A DNA stretch of 64,000 nt from Porodaedalea pini (taxonomy: Eukaryota; Basidiomycota; Agaricomycetes; Hymenochaetales; Hymenochaetaceae), in NCBI GenBank assembly GCA_002794775.1, contig NBAY01000011.1, positions 186,001 through 250,000 on the forward strand. Reading direction: 5' to 3'. The notes below the pieces were generated by a model, which saw only the letters and a program-made list of their open reading frames with translations, was not told the origin of the DNA and made no database searches. A program made the translations under genes and the position numbers. Numbering within the stretch: position 1 is the first letter of the stretch; each line of letters opens with the position of its first letter. Shown here one piece after another: positions 58,345 to 64,000 of this stretch.

Positions 58345-60631
58345 TTAGTCTTGTGGGATATCCCAACCAAGGCCCAGACTCTGGCGAGTCCAGAAGAGTA
58401 GAACCTTTGCGAGGATCGCAGGGTGCATGAGCTCGCTAGGGCCGCCCAGGAAATTGAATGCGTGGTACATCACACTATTGATCTTCTCGTCCTATTTGGA
58501 GTACGATATTAGATCGATGTCCCTCAGTTAATTTATGTGATGCGAAGAGAAGAACTCACTGTTCGGGCAAGCAACATCATGCTAACCGAGACCTTGGCTG
58601 TCAGGCGCTCGTCGCTCAGCTTCTCGCCCTTCACGGGTGTAGTAGTGGGGAAGAGGTAATCTGGATGAAAGGACCCCATTATCATCCATCCCAGGAGTTC
58701 TATAGCATGCGAAACATACCTAAAGGCTTTGTTCCTTCCCTATGAATCGAGTCAAACACTGATTCCCTCGCTCATCCGAAAAAGAGATGTGAATCGCTCA
58801 CCATGCCATGGCTGTCTTCCGAGCCTGTTCTTTGAAGTACTTCGCACCAAACCCAATAGGGACTATCGTCGAGATCATCGCGCTTCTTGACCGAAGAGTG
58901 CTGTCCAAAGCAACTGCACCCACACAGGCTTTAGAGCATCCTTGTCTAGTGAGGAATAAGCAACAGAGAGGACGCAGAAGGGAATATTAGGGCATACCCG
59001 AATGTCGGATTGACCTGCATAACTGAATCTCCGACGGCAACGAAGTTTGAAGGAACGTAAGCAGCTTGTTCGTACCGAATCCACGATAGCATTGCTAAAA
59101 GTAACAAAACTTAAGCCCAACGACAATAGGAAAGGGCTGCACTCATACGCACGATACTTCGAAGTCACAAATTCTGTGTGTTTTTTAAACTCAAGCAAAG
59201 CGTCAAGCAGATCCAATAACCATTCCGGTACCTTCTGGAGTGGGTTGAAATCATCAAAAAAGTCTTTCAACTCGTCAAGGTCCGGAAGAGGTAGGTCTCC
59301 CCACGTCCCAACCATGATTCTGACTGCACAACACGTCAATATTATGAAATGTAGACATGACGGCAAGAAACGTACTGCGATGACCCTCCAGCCTGTCCAC
59401 GAAGACGCTCTTCCTGCCTTTTCCAAGAATGGGTGTGAACGTATACAACCACTTGGCGTTGTCGTAACCCCCGGGAATGGGAAGCTTTGTGCGTGCCTCG
59501 GGTGGTATGGGAAAGCGGAACGTCCGAGTCTGCTGGTTCGTGTAATATGATATTCGCAAATTCGGATCATCTAGCGCTAGGCGCCCCCCAGTGGACCTGT
59601 CTCTTTCGGCACCTACACGTTTGAGCCACTTCAGACCCGCCTGGCTCGTCCCGGTGCAGTCTTGTGTAATTGTTGCGAAGTCAGCCGGAAGTACTGATTA
59701 ACGGATAGCCTGGGAGTTGAAGTGACATACCAACAACCAGCGTTGCTGGTATGATCCTCTCCGAGTTGTCGGGCAGGCGAACGATTACAGACGACAGCGT
59801 ATTCACATCGCCCTTCACCGTGTCCACACCCTTCACAGTTCCCGACATCCAGCGGATGCGGGGCGAGTCCCGAACGAAAAGCCGACGCAGCATTCGCTCG
59901 CAAGACTCGCGACTAAGGTAAAAGTTCTGGAGATACTCTCCGTCGACGCCCTTCGGCGTGCGCATTAGCTTCGTGTCGAAAAGATAGGTACAAAAGTCAG
60001 ATTTCCCGATGCTGGATTAGACTTAGCAACCTTATTCAACCTAATAGAACACAAGCTAAGACGTACCGTCCGTCCATTTTCCTGACCTCGTCGTCTATGG
60101 ATGGATACAGCATCTTCAAAACCGCATAGGTTATTGGTTGGAAGGCTACAAGTGAAAGTATATTGGTAAAAGCACTTGAACGATGTTCTGTCGCTCGCAC
60201 CGTGTGTGGTATTGTACTGGAAGACGCGCGACCTGGCATATGCTCTGCGGCCCTCAATCGGCTCTCCTGCCGCATTGTACAGCGGTGTACAGCCCTCAGA
60301 CGTTTCTAACCACACTTCAGAGTCCACTACAAGCACGTCCTCGAAGTGGTCAGCAAGGACTCGAGCGGACCATAGCCCAGCAAAGCTAGATGCAGGAGAT
60401 GAAAAACACAAAGGACCTAGAAGGAATTGAGACATACCTTCCTCCACATACAACCGCAGTGCCCTTGATTCTCTTCTCGTCTGGTCTTGGTTGTCCAAGA
60501 TTAGGAAGGTCGTATAATATTGTAGTTCTTCTAGTAAGATAACGACGAATAAGAAAGACGAAGCATCGCCATAGAATAACGAGGGCGAGAAGATCCAGGA
60601 GGAAAAACGCTCCTTGCTTGAGGAAGTCCAT
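58345..60631 (-). CDS. FAD-dependent oxidoreductase, membrane-anchored
   Basis: A flavoprotein of the Rossmann-fold FAD/NAD(P)-binding type with squalene-epoxidase/halogenase-like organisation; substrate unknown. It starts MDFLKQGAFFLLDLLALVIL, an N-terminal hydrophobic anchor. The dinucleotide-binding turn is VVCGG-SFAGLWSARVLADHF, followed by VLVVDSE, completed across a splice. Later pieces are FCTYLFDTKLMRTPKGVD, ESCERMLRRLFVRDSPRI, TLVV-DCTGTSQAGLKWLKRV and the second FAD motif VGDSVMQVNPTFG-QG, near 59,040-58,990. The C-terminus is SLGLGWDIPQD (stop near 58,345). About eight or more short introns are present and most joins were read by eye. The absence of a nearby partner gene gives no pathway hint. 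Confidence 0.82.
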
Positions 60632-61449
60632 GGGTAGGAGAAGGAGCGGATGTCAGAGTTTGAGTGAGTGCGATTTACATAGGCCAGGTCCTCCTCAAGA
60701 GTCAGAGGAGATGTGCGAACCTGATCTCGCATCACGGTTTTTCATCGAATTTACGCGTCGCGTAGCAGAGCGATTCTAGCGCGCGAAGAGAAGTCATTGA
60801 TATTCCACCGCCCCGGGTTGCTGGTGAACATACAACTGGCGAGCTACGCCGCGGCGTTCAGCTTCGTTGCGACTTCGTGGAGTTGAACTAGAAATATCCC
60901 TATCTCCGAGTCTGAGTAAATCAAAACAAAAAAGGACAAGATGGCAGCTGGAAATAGAGCAAGTAGTGAATAGACAAGAAGACAGCGAAAAGTGAGAAAA
61001 ATTGACGACCTTTTGGGCACAAACAAGCACCCATGCTCGTATCGAAGGACTGATCGAACATACTGTAGGCACCGGAGTCAAATCTAGAAATCTTCAGGGC
61101 CGCGGACTCGGCGTCCTAGATATTACATAAATACAAAACAAAATGAGTTTGCTTCCGTACCGACGGACGCACGGCGAGAACGGCGTACCTGACAGACATT
61201 CCTTCAGTCAAGAAATCAGTTAGACTGAGGACAAATGCTCAGAAATAGAACAGGAAAAATGTTCGTACGCAGTAAAGGGGGGAATAACAAATAAATTAGA
61301 CGGAGATGCGCGGATACAATTGCCAAGGGAAATCCTAAGGATACACACTAGTACTACAGATCCGCCGTCGCCGTGCAATTCAATAGATGTCAACCCAGAT
61401 GAAATATACGAAAGAAGGTAATAAACCCAAAGAGAGTAGTAAAAATTGT
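60632..61449. other. 0.8-kb interval with a possible small minus-strand gene
   Basis: It lies between the start of the FAD gene and the stop of Pol kappa. A minus-strand stretch near 61,118-61,010 reads DAESAALKISRFDSGAYSMF then DQSFDTSMGAC, and another near 60,913-60,842 reads YSDSEIGIFLVQLHEVATKL then NAAA and a stop. Both look like protein, but I could not find a start codon that splices in phase, so no gene is called. The family is not recognised. Confidence 0.35.
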
Positions 61450-64000
61450 TCATCCATTAGGTTCTACTCGACTCTCACCTTTCCTTTCGTCCATGCGTGC
61501 CTTCGTCTTTTTCGTGAGAGGAACTGCCGTGGTTGATACAGCAGCAGCGGATGCTTCCATGATCGCACCTCTGCTCAGGCAAAAATCGATATGCGCATTC
61601 AGGCCAGAGTTATCTGTCTCCAATCCGCGTGAGCAGATCGGACACACCAATGTCTCATGCTTTCCGCCCATGTTCGTTGTCGAATTCGCACTAGCATCAG
61701 AAGTAGACGGCTGAAAAGATGTCGCGCGACTACTGATAGATGGAGATGTCATCCTTGAAGTCGCCAGATCACTCTTGTTCTGGGGCATCCCTGACCTAAG
61801 AAATGGTTGCTCGCTCTTGCTGCGCTTCGGTGAAGGTGGTCGGCTTTGCGCGATTGCGCTAATCGGCTTCTTGGGCCTAGACCTAAAGTTCGGTATGTCT
61901 TTCCCTATCTTGATAGCACTTGTCGCAGATGTTGCCCCATTCCTGTATCGAAAACAGGGTATGTCCTTTTCCTCTTGCACCTCATGTTTTTCATCGGACT
62001 GCGCGGGCTCAAGCATGCCAATGTCTTCTTCGTCATCAAGTTCATCTTCATCTTCAGCAGCTTCACCGACTAGTTCTTCCTCTTCTTCCTCGCCCTCATT
62101 CACCATGATCGGCTTGAGAATTGAGTCACCTTCGCGAGCTGGACGCTGCTTGGACGGGCTGCGTGAAGGCTCGCTCGTTCTGCCTGGCTGAGGTGTCAAC
62201 TTCCTCCTCTTGGACGGAGAGCCATCACCACTTTCTGATTCGAAGAACTGATATGGATTGGGAGACTAATGAATAGCACATTCTAATCCAATGACTGCTG
62301 ACTTACACGCTTAATTCCTTGGTCAGTCGGGGCACGAAGGTCAATAAGATCAGTAACCCTCAAGCCGAGGAGTCTGATTCGAAGTGGAAGGTAAGGTTTG
62401 ATGAGCTCCTTTCCGATCTATATACAAGCAGAAAGAATAGGTCAGTATGAGGTTGTTGGTCTAAGCGGCAGCGTGCATACATTGACAAGATCCTCTTTCT
62501 TAGAGATCCAACGCTCGAATGTCGCCCTACGCGTATGAACTGAACAAAATATGTGACAGTCAGGCGTAATTGCATGATTCAGATACGGATACATGCCTCG
62601 GAAGGTATCGAGCTTGTAGGTTAGAATAATGACCTTCCCAGCCCACCCTTCAGTCTCCAAATCGCGTTCCAGAAGTGATGCTATGTACTCCAACTTCTGG
62701 AAGATAGCTTCCTTCGTGTACACCGGCCTGAAAGTTCTATCATGTGAAAAAAAAAAAACTCAGTCTTCGCATTTAGGTTAGGTCTATGCCTTTCGCATAC
62801 CTCGAAGCACCGACGCTCTTACGTTCTTCACGCTGAGACGGCTTAACCACAGTGGGAGACAACCCGAGATGAGTCTCGAAAAGGAAATCGACGGCAAATT
62901 TTCGAGGCATGAGCCAGATGATCGCTCGTGCAGTTCTTATGTCTCCACAAGTCTTTTACGTTTTTATCAGGCACGCCGATAAGATTTCAGATCATTTTGG
63001 CATACCTTAACCCCGATGGCCTCCAACACCCTCTCGCCCACTCGTCCGATCCCGGGGACCTTCCGGACAGGAAGATCTCGCATGAATTCCATGACTGCTT
63101 CACGCGTGAAAGGCATGTGGAACTGGCCATTGGGCTTATTCTAAACGAGATTATTAGATATCGTGGTACTGTAAGTTCAGAAGTTCATGAACTTTTACCC
63201 TGTCGGAGCAGATCTTCGTGGGGCCATCAGTGCGCTAGAAGAAAACCATATATATTTGAAAATCCCAAACCTTTGCTAGCATCTGCTCTGAATTAGAGGA
63301 GCAAACATATACGTATTATCAGGAGAAGCGACGTACCATGTTCGGTGCGATACCAGCACTCGCTGTCAAATTCGTTTCCTCATAGATTCTAGCGCGTAAC
63401 TCTTCGACGCACTCTGCCGCGGCGATATTATGCTCTGCCATGTACTTTGTGATACTGGCAAGCATACGTAAGCACTGAGTGAATGAGTGCAAAGTCAAGT
63501 AAATGTACTTCAGATAACCTTCGTCACATCCAGCGATGAACATGTTGGGATCGTATCGTTTGCACACTTCCATAATCTTTGCGGAGACTATACCGACACG
63601 CTTGTAATCGACCGGCACAAGAATCAATTCCGGACAAAGTTTTTTGGCGATGTACTCTGGGGAAAGGGGGGTGAGTCGAGCATTTCATGCTACACGAGGA
63701 ACAAAATATCCTCACCAGGTTGACCCGCGCGTACACCGAATTTTCGAGCATCATAAGACCCTGTCGTCACTACACCGAGGCCGACCTATAAATTAAGGAC
63801 ATGCAAACGTTTGATTATAAGGTAAGTGAAGAGGACGCACGACTGCGAAGGGTTTGTCCTTAAGTTCAGGATTATGCTGAAGCTCGACGTTGGCATAGAA
63901 CGCGTCCATGTCTATGTGAACAATCGTTTGACTCAAGTCTCTCTTGGCCTCCTTTTCAGAGAACTGTGAAGGACTTAGAGCTAATGTGCGGCGCATGTAG
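61450..64000 (-). CDS. POLK: DNA polymerase kappa (Y-family), 5'-partial
   Basis: This is a translesion DNA polymerase that extends past minor-groove adducts, acting in the nucleus. The minus strand enters at the right window edge; an ATG at 63,996 exists but Pol kappa normally has an N-terminal region before it, so the 5' end is probably outside. Catalytic features are IVHIDMDAFYANVELQHNPE (metal-binding Asp), VVTTGSYDARKFGVRAGQP, TASAGIAPNM-LAKICSDRNK (catalytic loop across a splice), PNGQFHMPF and VRKVPGIGRVGERVLEAIGV (helix-hairpin-helix). The little-finger domain follows (VVKPSQREERKSVGASRTF and GWAGKVIILTYKLDTF). Past a basic patch (PSKRRKL) and a Glu/Asp-rich stretch, a single C2HC UBZ4-type zinc finger reads LVCPICSRGLETDNSGLNAH then IDFC (near 61,650-61,580). 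The protein ends with KGESRVEPNG. Confidence 0.94.

Overview
The window is nuclear DNA of a filamentous basidiomycete, most likely an Agaricomycete. The evidence is the gene structure and the gene set. Genes are dense and broken by many short GT-AG introns (about 50-60 nt), several exons are shorter than 30 nt, and the proteins include typical fungal types: a Mei2 RNA-binding protein, a sphingolipid C9-methyltransferase, a PL14-type secreted lyase and a fungal EF-hand MscS channel. No bacterial, plasmid, rRNA, tRNA or CRISPR signature was seen. Exon joins were deduced by eye from reading frame, splice dinucleotides and remembered family conservation, not from transcripts.

Layout, left to right. 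0.65-1.66 kb (-): unknown 297-aa protein. 2.7-4.0 kb (-): Ind1/NUBPL-type mitochondrial Fe-S P-loop protein. 5.06-5.86 kb: a nearly perfect 796-bp foldback (inverted-repeat) element, the clearest mobile-DNA signal here. 6.4-10.6 kb (-): Tudor-SN (SND1). 10.9-11.7 kb (+): mitochondrial ribosomal protein bS6m. 11.8-13.2 kb (-): HAD-family protein. 14.1-18.0 kb (+): Mei2-like protein. 18-21.1 kb: 3 kb without a supportable gene. 21.1-24.4 kb (+): orphan disordered Ser-rich protein. 25.4-27.3 kb (-): sphingolipid C9-methyltransferase. 27.5-28.8 kb (+): YIF1. 29.0-29.8 kb (-): SUB1/PC4. 30.1-42.2 kb (+): giant HECT ubiquitin ligase (TOM1/HUWE1). 43.3-44.6 kb (-): PL14-like secreted protein. 44.9-47.1 kb (+): NAR1. 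48.25-48.75 kb (-): 82-aa Cys-rich protein. 49.1-50.8 kb (+): Tlg2/syntaxin-16. 50.8-53.3 kb: no supportable gene. 53.3-56.6 kb (+): MscS channel. 57.2-58.1 kb (+): RraA-like protein. 58.3-60.6 kb (-): FAD-dependent oxidoreductase. 61.45-64.0 kb (-): DNA polymerase kappa, whose 5' end runs off the window.

These are mostly housekeeping genes with no shared pathway: Fe-S assembly (Ind1, Nar1), vesicle traffic (Yif1, Tlg2), ubiquitin and transcription (Tom1, Sub1), membrane lipid and mechanosensing (C9-methyltransferase, MscS), and translesion synthesis (Pol kappa). Many neighbours are divergent pairs sharing 200-350 bp promoters or convergent pairs with 110-290 bp between stops. I see no secondary-metabolite cluster or defence island. 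The least explained items are the foldback element, a 4-nt microexon in SUB1, the five-exon Cys-rich mini-gene, the orphan protein and a possible small gene near 61 kb.
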